A stretch of 64,000 bases of DNA from Chamaecyparis obtusa (taxonomy: Eukaryota; Streptophyta; Pinopsida; Cupressales; Cupressaceae), in assembly GCA_027943335.1 (NCBI GenBank), contig BSBK01002794.1, positions 459,501 to 523,500 of the forward strand, written 5' to 3'. Shown here piece by piece: positions 36,621-49,011 of the stretch. The notes beneath the pieces are model-generated. The model saw only the letters and a program-made list of their open reading frames with translations. It was not told where the DNA came from and did no database searches. A program made the position numbers and the translations under genes. Every line of letters starts with the position of its first letter. The first letter of the stretch is position 1.

Positions 36621-39600
36621 TAGATTATAGATAGTGGTTGTTCACATCATATGACTGGAGACATGAAAAAGTTCATAAAGTTTAACGAATATGATGGAGG
36701 AGTTGTTAGAGTTGGAAACAATGCACCTTGCCTGATTAAAGGTATATGATCTATTACTCTTGATGGAAAGACTAATACTAATGATGTTTATTTTGTGGAT
36801 GGATTGAAACATAATCTTTTGAGTGTTGGACAATTAGTTGATAAGGGATATCAAGTTTGGTTTACTGAGAAAACTTGTGTGATAAAGGATAAAGATGGAA
36901 ATCTGATTGGAACTGGCTCTAGAACTAGAGGTAATGTATTTAAGTTGAATCCTACTAAGATGACATATTTGATTACTAAGATTGATGACAGTTGGTTATG
37001 GCATAGAAGGTTTTGTCATATAAACTTTGACAAAATTGTGAAAGTAATTACTACACTTGCAGTAAGAGATTTGCCTAAATTATGAAGCCTACTAACATGA
37101 TTTGCAAAGAATGTGTGATGGCTAAACAGAAGAGAAGTTCTTTTCGTGGTAAGAAGTTTACATCTGCAAAAAAGTTGGAGATTGTTCATACAGATTTGAG
37201 TAGTCCTACCAGGACTAGAGGATTCTATGGAGAAAGGTATTTTATGATTCTTGTTGATGATTTTACAAGAATGATGTGGATTGCATTTCTTAAAGAAAAG
37301 TATGAAGCATTTGATAATTTTAAGATTGTTAAGAATAAAGTTGAGAATGAATCTAGAATGAAGATTAAATGTTTGAGATCTGATAGAGGTGGAGAATTTA
37401 CTTCTAGAGAGTTTAACACCTTTTGTGAAGAAAATGGCATTAAGAGATAGTTTTCAGCCCCTAGAACACCTAGACAAAATGGTATTGTAGAAAGAAGAAA
37501 TAGATCAGTGACTAAAGCAACAAGAGCTATGTTATTTGAGAATGATTTGGTGAAGACATTCTAGAGAGAAGCAGTGAACACAATAGTGTATACAATGAAC
37601 AGAGTACAAATCAGAGCAAACACAGACAAGACACCCTATGAATTATGGTTTGGACATGCACCCTTAGTTAAGTATTTTAGAATCTTTGGAAGAAAATGTT
37701 ATATAAAAAGAGATGATGATATTGGAAAGTTTGATCCTAGAAGTGATGAAGGTATATTTCTTGGATATTCTTTGGAAAGGAAAGCCTATAGATGTTACAA
37801 TAAAAGAACTAAGACTATTGTTGAGAGTGCAAATGCTAAAGTTGATGAAAAGTTCAAAATTTAGGAAAGAATGCTTGATTATGAATCAGATGAAGAAGCT
37901 CATCCTAAACCTAACACTAGATCTACTGAATTATTTTATGAGACTAGCATTGATTTGTTGAATGAAAGCCATAATGAAGTCATTGAAGAACCTACACCTG
38001 AAGTGAGATCTTAGACAGTGACACCTAACAAGAGTTTATCAAGAAATCATCCTATTGGACAAATTATTGGAAGCATCAAAAGAGGAGTTCTAACTTAGAA
38101 TAAGGTACAAGAACAGTTATGTTTGATTTCTCAAATTGAACCTAAAACTACTAGTGAAGCTTGTGAAGATGAAAGTTGGACTAATGCTATGGAAGAAGAA
38201 CTAGATCAGATTGAAAAGAACAAGATATGGGAATTGGTCCCTAGACCTAAAAATAAGAATGTTATTGGAACTAAATGGGTATTCAAAAATAAGATGAATG
38301 AACAAGGAGAAGTAGTAAGAAACAAAGCAAGATTGGTATGTAAGGGATACTCACAACAAGAAGGAATTGACTATGAAGAAACTTTTGCACCTATTGCAAG
38401 AATTGAAGCAGTGAGAATGTTTTTGGCTTATGCAGCTTACAAGAAATTCAAAGTATATCAGATGGATGTGAAGTCAGCATTTCTGAATGAAGAATTGAAA
38501 GAAGAAGTCTACATTGAGTAGCCTGAAGGTTTTCCTTTGACTCAAGAAGGAGACATGGTATGTAAATTGAAGAAAGCTTTATATGGACTAAAACAAGCAC
38601 CTAGAACTTGGTATGCAAGATTGGACAAGTATTTGTTAAAGTTGGGATTTACAAAAGGAACAACTGATAGCAATCTGTACACAAAAGAAATTGAAAATAG
38701 TTTGTTGGTTATAGTTATTTTTGTTGATGACATTATTTTTGGAGGAGAAGATGAAGCTAGTGACAAATTTGCTGATGAAATGAAGACTGAATTTGAAATG
38801 AAATACTTTTTGGGATTGCAAATAACATAGAAAAATGATGGTATCTTTGTAAGTCAAACAAAGTACCTAAATGACTTGTTGAAAAGATTTGGAATGAAGA
38901 ATTGTAAACCAGTTGGAACACCTATGGTAATTGGACATAAATTATCTAGCACAGATGAAACACCAATAGTTGAACATAAGAAATACAGATCTATGATTGG
39001 AGGATTGCAATATTTGACTCATACAAGACCTGATATAGCACATTCAGTTGAAATTATAGCAAGATTTCAAGCTGAACCTAGAGAATCACATTATGCAGCA
39101 GTAAAGAGGATACTGAGATATTTAAGAGGCACAATGGACTATGGATTGTGGTATGAAAAATTTGATGATTTTACCCTATGTGCATATACAGATGCTGATT
39201 GGGGAGGTAGTGTTGATGATAAGAAAAGCACCAGTGGTGGAGCATTTTTCCTTGGAGGAAGATTGGTTTCTTGGCTAAGCAAGAAGTAGAATTGTATCTC
39301 ACAGAGCACAACAGAAGTAGAATATGTAGCAGCAGCAAAGAATTGTAACCAGATAATTTGGATGAAGCAAATGTTGAAGGATATTGGAATAAAGTTTGTT
39401 GAACCTATTGTCATACATTGTGACAACACCAACACAGTTAGTATGTCTAAGAACCCTGTATTACATTCTAAGACAAAACATATAGAGATCAAATATCATG
39501 TTGTAAGAGAGAAAGTTGCTGAGAAAGAAGTCAGACTTGAGTACATAAGTACAAAGGAGTAGATAGCAGATATATTTACAAAGCCTTTGCCTAAGGATAC

Positions 39601-39658
39601 ATTTGAATATTTGAGAGGTATGCTTGGGGTTATGCCCCAGCCTACTTTTGAGAAGTGA
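36621..39658 (+). pseudogene. pol: pol part of the copia polyprotein (PR, IN, RT, RNase H)
   Basis: Protease IIDSGCSHHMTG (36,624), GAG-pre-integrase LWHRRFCHINFDK (about 37,000), integrase C-x2-C MICKECVMAKQKRSSF, core D in HTDLSSP and LVDDFTRM, S-D-R-G-G-E-F (about 37,378), [23 protein letters not shown] (about 38,455), catalytic FVDDIIFGG (about 38,720), and RNase H TDADWGGSVDDKKSTSGG and CDNTNT. It ends LPKDTFEYLRGMLGV with TGA at 39,656. The frame changes only once (near 37,075-37,085). Stops: TAG at 36,621, 37,448, 37,562, 37,862, 38,012, 38,096, 38,519, 38,828, 39,287 and 39,560; TGA at 36,747. Confidence 0.92.
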
Positions 39659-39999
39659 TGCAGTTGGTTGCATCCATCCAGTGGTATATGAGCCTTATCT
39701 TTCTTCTGGACTAGATGTTGGTACTTCCTCTATGGGGGAGTATGTGTATCTGAGCTGAGTCATGAGGACTCTAGTGAATGTGTTTTCTAAATAGTGTCTT
39801 TTGACATGGAGTTGTTGTTGACATAATGATGAAATTTATGTCATTGATGTCAATGGGGGAGAAGTGTACATGAAAAAAACTATTTGTACTATCTGAACAG
39901 GAAAAAGAAGCAAGATTTGATTGATTAAAAGGACTTGAAGCAGCAGTATTGGATATTTGGAACATTGGATGTTTTTTCATCTATGTTGCCATCAATGTC

Positions 40000-40011
40000 A
40001 ATGGGGGATAT
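40000..40011 (+). other. Polypurine tract of the copia element
   Basis: AATGGGGGATAT directly before the 3' LTR. A similar AATGGGGGAGAA lies at about 39,851, 150 bp upstream, and may be a spare or duplicated tract. Confidence 0.75.
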
Positions 40012-41137
40012 TGTTAAGAATGAATCTTGAATGTTTGGCAGTCATTCTGTAGTAGTTGTTGTTGCATTCATGACTATGATTGTCATTGATGTCAACACAG
40101 TGATCTACTGGAGACTTGCAAAGAAGCAGACAGAGTTTGAATTAGCGCACGTGGGATATTATAGTTGGAGCTATGTGATGTTGAGGATATATTCTTTGAT
40201 ATGTTATATGTCTATGGTTAAGAGAGCAGATAGTAATTCATTTATTCATGGACGTTATGAGCATTTTGGTGGAAGCAGTATTCAGGCAGTGTTCCTGAGT
40301 AACGGTTTGTGGAAATCGGATGATATCTCCTAATCGGGATGGAATATGGTTTTGTGTAGTTAAAGGGAAGTTCAAGACACATTTTTAGTGATGTGGATGA
40401 TATCACAAACTTTGAGGTCACACGAGTGAAGAATTATTGTATTTGGAAGTTGACAGTTTTTTGTAATTTTGATGTAGCGTGTGGAAACTTTTATTTTGTA
40501 ATTGTATGCCGACTCATTTGTAATTATTTGAGTGTGGTATAAAGGAAGGAATGTGTTTCCTTTTTGTAATGATGATAAGTATATGAAGTGAAGAAAAGAG
40601 CTAAATGTGAAAGTGAATTTGTGAAGGAAGACATGCGAAGTACAAAGATCTGAAATTGAGATTTGGTGTAACAGTGAGTGTGGTTTGGCACAATAAGAGA
40701 AGAGGTAACATATTATTCTATTGAGTAATACAAAGATTATTTGGACAGTGTGTTCAATGATCTTACCCTGAAGCTGTTTGGGCAGTGGGTCCTTCTGTCT
40801 TCCATAACTCTTAACAGGGTTAGAATCTTTTAACAGGGATTCATATGTACTGAATGTATTTCATAAGACTCCTAATAGAGTCCATCCTTTCACAAGGAAT
40901 ATTCATATTAGTACATCTTTTGTGGGCATCATTCCCACCGGAGTTTACTCTTTGATCAAGAGGTTCCCTAGTCAACATATCTTGTGTCATTGTGTTATTG
41001 TGTATGAATATCTTTCTATGGTTGGTAATTATATTGCTTACATGGTTTAATGTTGTTGAAGTTGATAAAAGTTATAATTATCTGATAACTAATTCACCCC
41101 CCCTCTCAGTTATCTTGGTGGACTTTACTTTCTAACA
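40012..41137 (+). repeat. 3' LTR of the nested copia element
   Basis: 1126 bp, the partner of 34,347-35,502. Both copies still contain a 100-codon open stretch near the start (34,366 and 40,031), which I take as chance, not a gene. Confidence 0.93.
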
Positions 41138-42060
41138 TAGTGGTGACACCATTTGACAAGTGGGGTATCGATTTTGTTGGACCCATTGAGCCATCTTCTC
41201 ATGGGAAGTCATATATCTTAGTATGTACTGACTATGTCACAAAGTGGGTCAAAGCTAAAGCCATGATGCATGCCAGGGATCATAATGTTGCTAAATTTCT
41301 CTATGAATATATATTCACCATATTTGGAGTACCACGAGAGATAGTCACGGATCAGGTAGCACAGCTTACCTTAAATCTTATCACATAGTTGATGCAGGAA
41401 TATATGGTACACCATGGTAAATCTTCACCATATCACCCCTAGGCCAATGGCCAAGAAGAGATAACCAACCAGGAGATTGAATCCATTCTAACCAAGATAG
41501 TGGCTATTCACAAAAAGGACTGGGCTACCTATCTTTCTGAAGCCATTTGGGCTTACCGAACAACATGGAAAAGCACCACTGGTTTTACCCCTTTTGAGCT
41601 AGTGTATGGGAAATCTGCATCCATGCCTATCAAGTTTTAGCATAAGACGCTTAGAACAACACTGGACCTGGACATTGATATTACTAAAGCCCAAGAAGAC
41701 CAGTTATTATAATTGAATGGGTTAGATGAATATAGGAAATCTACACTTCATAACACTTAATTGATCCAGCAATAGAGGAAGAGATGGCATGAAAAATACA
41801 TTTGAGAAAAGAAATTTTTAGTGGGTGATTAGGCACTATTGTATGACTCCAGATACTAGCACGCGCCAGACAAATTTCAAACCAGGTGGCTTGGACCATA
41901 CGAGATAATCTCAGTATTTGATAATGGAGCAATTCAACTTTCTACCATTGACCCTGTACAGTTCAAGCTACTTGTCAACGGGCATAGACTCAAACTCTAC
42001 AACAAACCAATTAGTTCTTGTAGTAGTTCCAACACAATGATAACACATTAGTTCCTATAG
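41138..42060 (+). pseudogene. Integrase core and C-terminus, Athila-like element
   Basis: Resumes in frame after the copia insertion: PFDKWGIDFVGP, then the catalytic region VCTDYVTKW, VTDQ and GQEEITNQEI, which hold the D, D, E triad, then YRTTWKSTTGFTPFELVYGK and the GPF/Y-type end RWLGPYEIISVFDNGAIQL and VNGHRLKLYN. It would insert element DNA. The frame holds throughout, but stops occur at 41,386 (TAG) and at about ten later positions, mostly TAG and TAA. Confidence 0.9.
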
Positions 42061-42808
42061 CCGAAGCATCTAGGTCTCCTACCTAGATTTTTGCCAATTC
42101 TTGATTCCGTTCAAGAACACCATAATAAAAATTTCACATTCTGTGAAATTATCTCTCCATAATAAATTCCACCTCACCTTCTTTCTCCACTACCCATCCA
42201 TACCATCCCATCACTCCATTAATGCAGGTGACATTTTTCAGAACACTCTTCTTGCAGCGCTTCTAGGTTCATGCCACATACCTTCGTACATATTTTATTT
42301 TATTTGTTATTTATTAGGAATGCGTGTCATTTTAATTTTATACTCTTGCATAACCTTGCCTAGTGGGACCCATGCCATTACTTAGTTGGGGGGGAATATT
42401 CTATTTTCAAAACTTTAAATTAGCATATAAATATTCAAGTTACTTGTCTTTATGAGATGACTGCCGTCATGTGCTTGTTAGTCTGTCTTTCTATGATTGC
42501 ATCATAATATCTGTAAAGGAATTAAAGATATTTAATGCTGAAGTTTAACTTCTAATGACATGTTCACGACGTGCTGGGGTGGAAAGTCTTGGCATGAGCA
42601 AACTATTATGAGATTTGATGCAAGTGGAAATATCATTAGATTTCATGCATTAAACTCTTTTAATTTCATGAGTAAGTAGCATTTGGTATGCCACCTTTTT
42701 CATCTACAACGTCCCATGCCGTAACACTTTGAGTTCTTTTGAATTTCCATTGTTGTGTTCTGTGAAAATACCAAGCTTCTACAAAATTTAAAATTTTTGT
42801 TCATAACA
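42061..42808 (+). other. Spacer between integrase and the extra ORF
   Basis: No recognised coding region. A GTTGGGGGGGAATA tract at 42,386-42,400 resembles the polypurine tract before the 3' LTR. Confidence 0.5.
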
Positions 42809-45457
42809 ATGGGAGGAGATCTTTAGAGGCATGAGCCAGTGGATCACAGGGTTTTGTTGAGTGATGTGTCCAGTTGTGAAATGTTCAGAAGGAAAGGGTG
42901 GTTGGACTACTGCTTGAGTCTTAAGGGGTTTGATGAAGAAGTTGCTCTATAGTTTCTAAGCACTTTGAAGGATGGATTTGCAGTGGTCAAAGGTTTAAAA
43001 ATTGAATTTATAGAGGATATTGTGCCTGAAGTGACCGATTTTCCACAGGAAGGAGAATAGTGGATGAAGGACCTCGACTTGTGTTCAGCTAGGGCTCAAT
43101 TCTCTTTACATGGTGACCCTCAGCTAGACATAGATAAGAAGCAAGGCACTTCTAGAATATCCTTACGCTTGGAATTCATTCAGCCAGCTGCATTCATCAT
43201 CCAGTACTTCCCCTGCGAAGGGCGTTACAAGTATTTGCATGGCATACATTTGAAAATTCTAAGTCATCTTCAACACAACAATACATCGGTAAATCTTCCC
43301 AACTTCTTGTTTAATATTGTGAAAAGCAAGCTTCCTTAGTTCAATTAGGGAAAGACCAGTCTATTTCGTATCATTGTTTGATAAATTTAATTGTAGAGAG
43401 AAAATTAAATAAACAATTGATTGGGACATGGGAAGAATTTATGCAAATGAATGAGGTAGAACATAGGATGGTCGGCCCTAGAGGCCAAGGTGTTGGGAAA
43501 AGAGAACAAACATCTACTAGGGATTGCAAAGTCATCCATAGAATATAAAATGTTCCTGAAGCTTCCGCTTCCATTTCTAGACCATCCAGGAAAAGAGCTT
43601 ACAATTTTGGTGCCTTCACTTCTAGAAGGAAGATAAATAAAAATAAAGAAACTCCTAATGTCACTGAAACCCCACCGTCTGCAAAGACCAGGTCCACCTC
43701 TAGGAAAAACAAGGGTAAAACTAAGGAGATAAAAAAGGAAATATTAGAGTAGCAACCTGGTATTGATAATGATAATGTTGATGAAACCTTACATTCACAT
43801 GGGGAAGAAAATCCAGAAAAGCCTCCTGAAGCAACTACGGAGGAAATGACCACTAGTAGGAGGAAACAAAATAATCCTCCATGCTCGTCCGCATCCCCCA
43901 GAAGAAGAAGTGCAAGGCTTTTTTAAAGTAGTAGGGATGCTAAAGCTTCTATTCTAATTGTTAACATAGAATCCTTTGAATCTGTGGAGAAGTCTTCTTC
44001 AGAGGAAATGTTTCAACAAAATGTAGCCAGTGACATTGAATTCAACAACCAGAACCTACAAACAAAAGTTAACCCTAGTGTTAACTATATACTCATTGAC
44101 AATGATGAGGATTCTGGGGAGGTTGAAGAGTTTGTAGACAATCCTGTTGGGCAAGACATTCATAATGATTCAAAGGAATCTCCTTCTAAAGAGTACCTAG
44201 AGTTTGGAACATATATTATTGAAGAAGTGTTAGAGAAACTTAATCAGGATGGATTAGATATGCTGGCTAGGGTAGCAGCTGAATCTAGTAAGGAGAGCAA
44301 TGTAGTGACAACCCTTGTTCTATGGAAAGGAGAATCCTCTGCACCAAAAAGCATAGTAAAGACCCCTCACCTAGCATCTGGCTAGGCAGATATTCTCAAT
44401 CAAGAAACCTTGCCACCACCAGCCTTGTCTACACCCCTAGCTATAGGGATAAATTTATATCAACAATTGTTGTGGGAAAGGGCATAATGGAAATTAGATA
44501 GGGAAAAATTGGAACAAGTCATTGATGAGCAAGACCATCAACTAGAGCAGAAATAAGACCAAATTGAGGTTTTGAAGAGACGGATTAGCTACTTCCTGAG
44601 CTCATGGCATGCAGATCACCATCTCCGGTGTATGCATTGTTCCTTAAGGAACAGTTTGTTAATTTCAAATTGATGAGGATTGTAGAAGGGCTTAGTTCCT
44701 CTATTTCAACCCCTCATGAATTCTTTGATGCATTCCAGTCTGCTCCAATGACCTTGAAGAATTTATTGTGTGAGCTATACCTACATAACTTGGTAGTGCT
44801 AGATGATACACAATGGAACTCACTCCTTTACGTAGGAGATGTGCAATTAAGGGCAGTTATGTCCTAGATGCAAAATAAAATAAGCAAGGAGCACCAAGCT
44901 GCACCTTACAGGAATGAAGAGATGAGAACTCCCTTGCTTATGAGGCATGAAGTTCAACATTCCAAGAGGACATTTCTAGATTGGATTTTTGTTATAGTAA
45001 ACCCAAACGAAGCTAACAAAGTATACCCAGTAAGAGAGCAAGCTTTCATAGATTGGGATCAGCATTCATCTCAAGATATTGTAGTGGTAATCAGTGCCTC
45101 AAGAAAAAGATGGATACAGATGTCACATGATTTGAAGGCAAGGGAACCTCACTCTCCACAAAATTTAACTCTTGCTACTAGAAGGGTCCCATGGTATATC
45201 ATGTTGGGAAGAAGTCTGCTCAATTACTGGTTTCCATTAAGGTTTCATCCTCTTGTACTCCTCCAGCCATTGCTAGCAATGAATGATAGTGTTACAGATC
45301 GTGATATGTTTACAGAAGTCCAGCGATGGGAAAGGCTCAAAGAAAATCATGTGTATTTCGATTATGTTAAAGATGATCTTGGAGAAAAGACAACTAGTGA
45401 CTTGAGACTTGTGCCAGAATTTGAAATTTCATGGTTGCTAGGGATCGGCAATAATGC
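42809..45457 (+). pseudogene. Extra ORF between integrase and 3' LTR, Athila-like element
   Basis: Starts at an ATG (42,809), MGGDL, and is followed through about 880 codons with at least two frame changes (between about 43,330 and 43,600, and near 44,600). An N-terminal plant-retrotransposon-type region reads KGWLDYCLSLKGFDEEVAL and VTDFPQEGE. Then comes a Lys/Ser-rich middle (SARTR-type repeats, about 43,610-43,925), an acidic stretch, a coiled segment (EQVIDEQDHQLEQK) and a C-terminal region (ATRRVPWYIMLGRSLLNYW) with the frame open into the LTR. It sits where Athila elements carry an env-like or other extra ORF. I see no clear signal peptide or membrane span, so an envelope role is not supported. 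Confidence 0.6.
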
Positions 45458-45469
45458 AGTTGGGGGGAA
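45458..45469 (+). other. Polypurine tract of the Athila-like element
   Basis: GTTGGGGGGAA just before the TGATGGGCCTC LTR start. Confidence 0.75.
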
Positions 45470-46816
<1,347 letters not shown>

Positions 46817-47108
46817 GTGAGTAACTACGACTTCATCCAGAGTCATGAAAATACATCATACACGTATACATGAAACATAAGACATCATAATAATGGTTAA
46901 ATTCAAATCCTTGGGTTAGCTCTATATAACATATAGATGATTTCCAATTTTATGAACAATAAACAATAATCATAACTCGGTACGTCTAAATATCTAATAA
47001 GCATATCATTGTCCAAATAAACATAACTATAAACATATAGTTCTAACCATCATAATGCTAGATGTCCAAATCAAAGAGTCAAAGTATAATCATCTGAGAG
47101 GGTATTAC
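46817..47108 (+). other. Flank after the composite, probable distal part of LTR B
   Basis: Continues the A/T-rich ACATA-type sequence interrupted at 10,199 and ends GGGTATTACA, the inverted match of the LTR B start. No gene is seen. Confidence 0.5.
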
Positions 47109-48300
47109 AAATGGAATGACTCCTTTTGAGACATGGTGTAGAAGAAAACCAGTTGTGAAACACTTCAGAGTATTTGGTTGTCCAACATGGGCACACACAT
47201 CTTCACATAAATACAAGGCACCTCCACCAAGACCTTGTACATTCATTGGATATGAAGAAGGTATTAAAGCATATAGACCTATGGATCTTGAGACTCGTGA
47301 GATCTTCATAGAGAGGAATGTTCACCTATCTTATCCTCTACTTCTCTCCCTACTTCAACCATTGTGGAAATAGATAGTGATAGCAATGGTAGTGATTCAG
47401 ATGGTTCATCTACCTCACCCCCTACATGTAGGATTACACATATGCTTAGTAAACTTAAGGTTGAGGATACTCCATCATCTTCCACTAGACCTCGTTGGGC
47501 TAGACAGACACTTGATTCAACAAGTTCATTTTTAGGGGATCCTTTAGACAATCGAAGGACAAGGTCACAACATCAACATAATCCACATGCATACATTTCT
47601 ATAGTGATAGGTCCATATGATTCAGCTCAATATGGTACACCTTATCTTCCAGTTACAACATCAGGGGATGACTATTTTAAATGCATTGTAGGTTTGTTTA
47701 TGGAGTCCTACGTTACAAATATGGAAGAAACCATTGATGATATACATCTTCTCTTTGATGGGGAAGATCCTTCTTCAGTTGTTATGAGGGAACACTCTGA
47801 CCCTATTGTCCATTCTCTAGATGATCAGTCTTTCTAGGTTGATGTGATTGTGGATCCTTATGTACACCACTTGCAAGAGATCTCTTTATCATTAGGGGAG
47901 ACACTTGGTTCTTTGGGACATGTTCTACATTCATCCTTGTTTGATCCTGACTTGTTCTTTTTAGAAGTTTCGAAAGGGGAAACGTTCAGTATTGGCACAG
48001 GGACATTTGAGCAGTTTATAAAGACATCATTCATCTTGAGGTTTCTTCCTATAGATTGCAGAGACATCTCATATACACCTATGGAATTGTTTCTTCCTAA
48101 GGGGAGGAATGTTGTTCGACATTCATGGACCAACTTCTACATTCATCCTGGAGAAGCTATCACTGATGGGTATTCTGCATTGAGGGGGGGCTACTATGTC
48201 TCTCTTCTTCTACTACTTCTTCTCTCTTATGAGGGGGCAAATTTTCCTCTTATGGGGTTTTGTCCTTCTCATACTTCTTTATTGTATACATGATGTATGT
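47109..48300 (+). pseudogene. Copia relic: integrase C-terminal part and unusual tail
   Basis: Begins inside a copia integrase (NGMTPFETWCRRKP, HFRVFGCPTWAHTSS, CTFIGYEEGIKAYRP, ERNVHLS). After a frameshift near 47,330 it continues as a Ser-rich linker (SSSTRPRWARQTLDS, RRTRSQ), then about 280 codons of unknown sequence with a single TAG (47,835). Where RT and RNase H should follow there is none, so the middle of pol is deleted or replaced. The left border coincides with GGGTATTACA, consistent with insertion of element B into this relic. Confidence 0.75.
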
Positions 48301-48542
48301 CATAATGGGGGGGGAGGGGTCTTGATTACTCCATCCATCCATGCATCTTGTTTTATTTTGATCTCTCTTTTTGGGGAGGTTTTTTCCCATGAGGTTTTCC
48401 CTCTTTCTCCACTTTATGAGAGATTATATTACATTGCTCTTGCATATTGTACATGGGTACCTAACATGGTCTAGTAGTTGGGACCCATCATGCATTATCA
48501 TCTAGCATTGTGAGCTTAAATGCATTCCCCTAAGTTGCACTT

Positions 48543-48551
48543 AAGAGGGGG
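48543..48551 (+). other. Polypurine tract of the copia relic
   Basis: AAGAGGGGG immediately before TGTTGGTGTAAT. Confidence 0.7.
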
Positions 48552-49011
48552 TGTTGGTGTAATTAAGTATTCACTAATTACACTTTACTTAAATTTACTT
48601 AGGATAATGCATTTGCATATTAGTTTTCATTGAGACACCTAGGAGTTTGCATTTCATTTTAGCACATGGTGTAGGAGAATTCCCACTTTAGGTGTGAGAT
48701 CCACCTTTAGTGCTCTTATCACATTATCATCCTCTCATTATTGCACATGTTGCACATACTTCGATGTATAATCTAGAGGATGATCCACATTTGCTGGACA
48801 TGTGATTCCACTTAGTGTGGTTGATGGCTTATCATCTCATTATCATGTAGTCTTATTGTATTGCCTATATATTAAGGCATATCTACATTGTACTTGGATT
48901 GAATGCATCCATTATCATTTGGTTATTAATCATCATTGAATCTAGTCATTTGAAGATCATATAATTTTTTCTCTCTTGTTGTGCTATCTATTGACCTTCT
49001 AGATCTTGGCA
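48552..49011 (+). repeat. 3' LTR of the copia relic (end uncertain)
   Basis: Starts TGTTGGTGTAATTAAG after a polypurine tract. A TATA-like TATATATTAAGG lies near 48,866. The end is placed at TCTTGGCA for lack of a second copy and may be off by tens of bases. Confidence 0.6.

Larger units (their letters stand above)
34347..41137 (+). mobile_element. Ty1/copia retrotransposon nested in the integrase
   Basis: LTRs 34,347-35,502 and 40,012-41,137 start TGTTA(A/G)GAATG and end TTTCTAACA. TAGTG is duplicated at 34,342-34,346 and 41,138-41,142. It has a tRNA-iMet primer site, a single gag-pol frame and a polypurine tract. Order PR, IN, RT, RNase H defines copia; the RT and IN wording is closest to the Tork/SIRE-like group. 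It is degraded by about 14 in-frame stops and one frameshift. Confidence 0.95.

Noticed and set aside
11564..39658. Recoded TAG as glutamine (alternative genetic code or programmed readthrough)
   Set aside because: TAG excess is joined by frameshifts, TAA, TGA and loss of a catalytic residue; methylation-driven decay explains it better.
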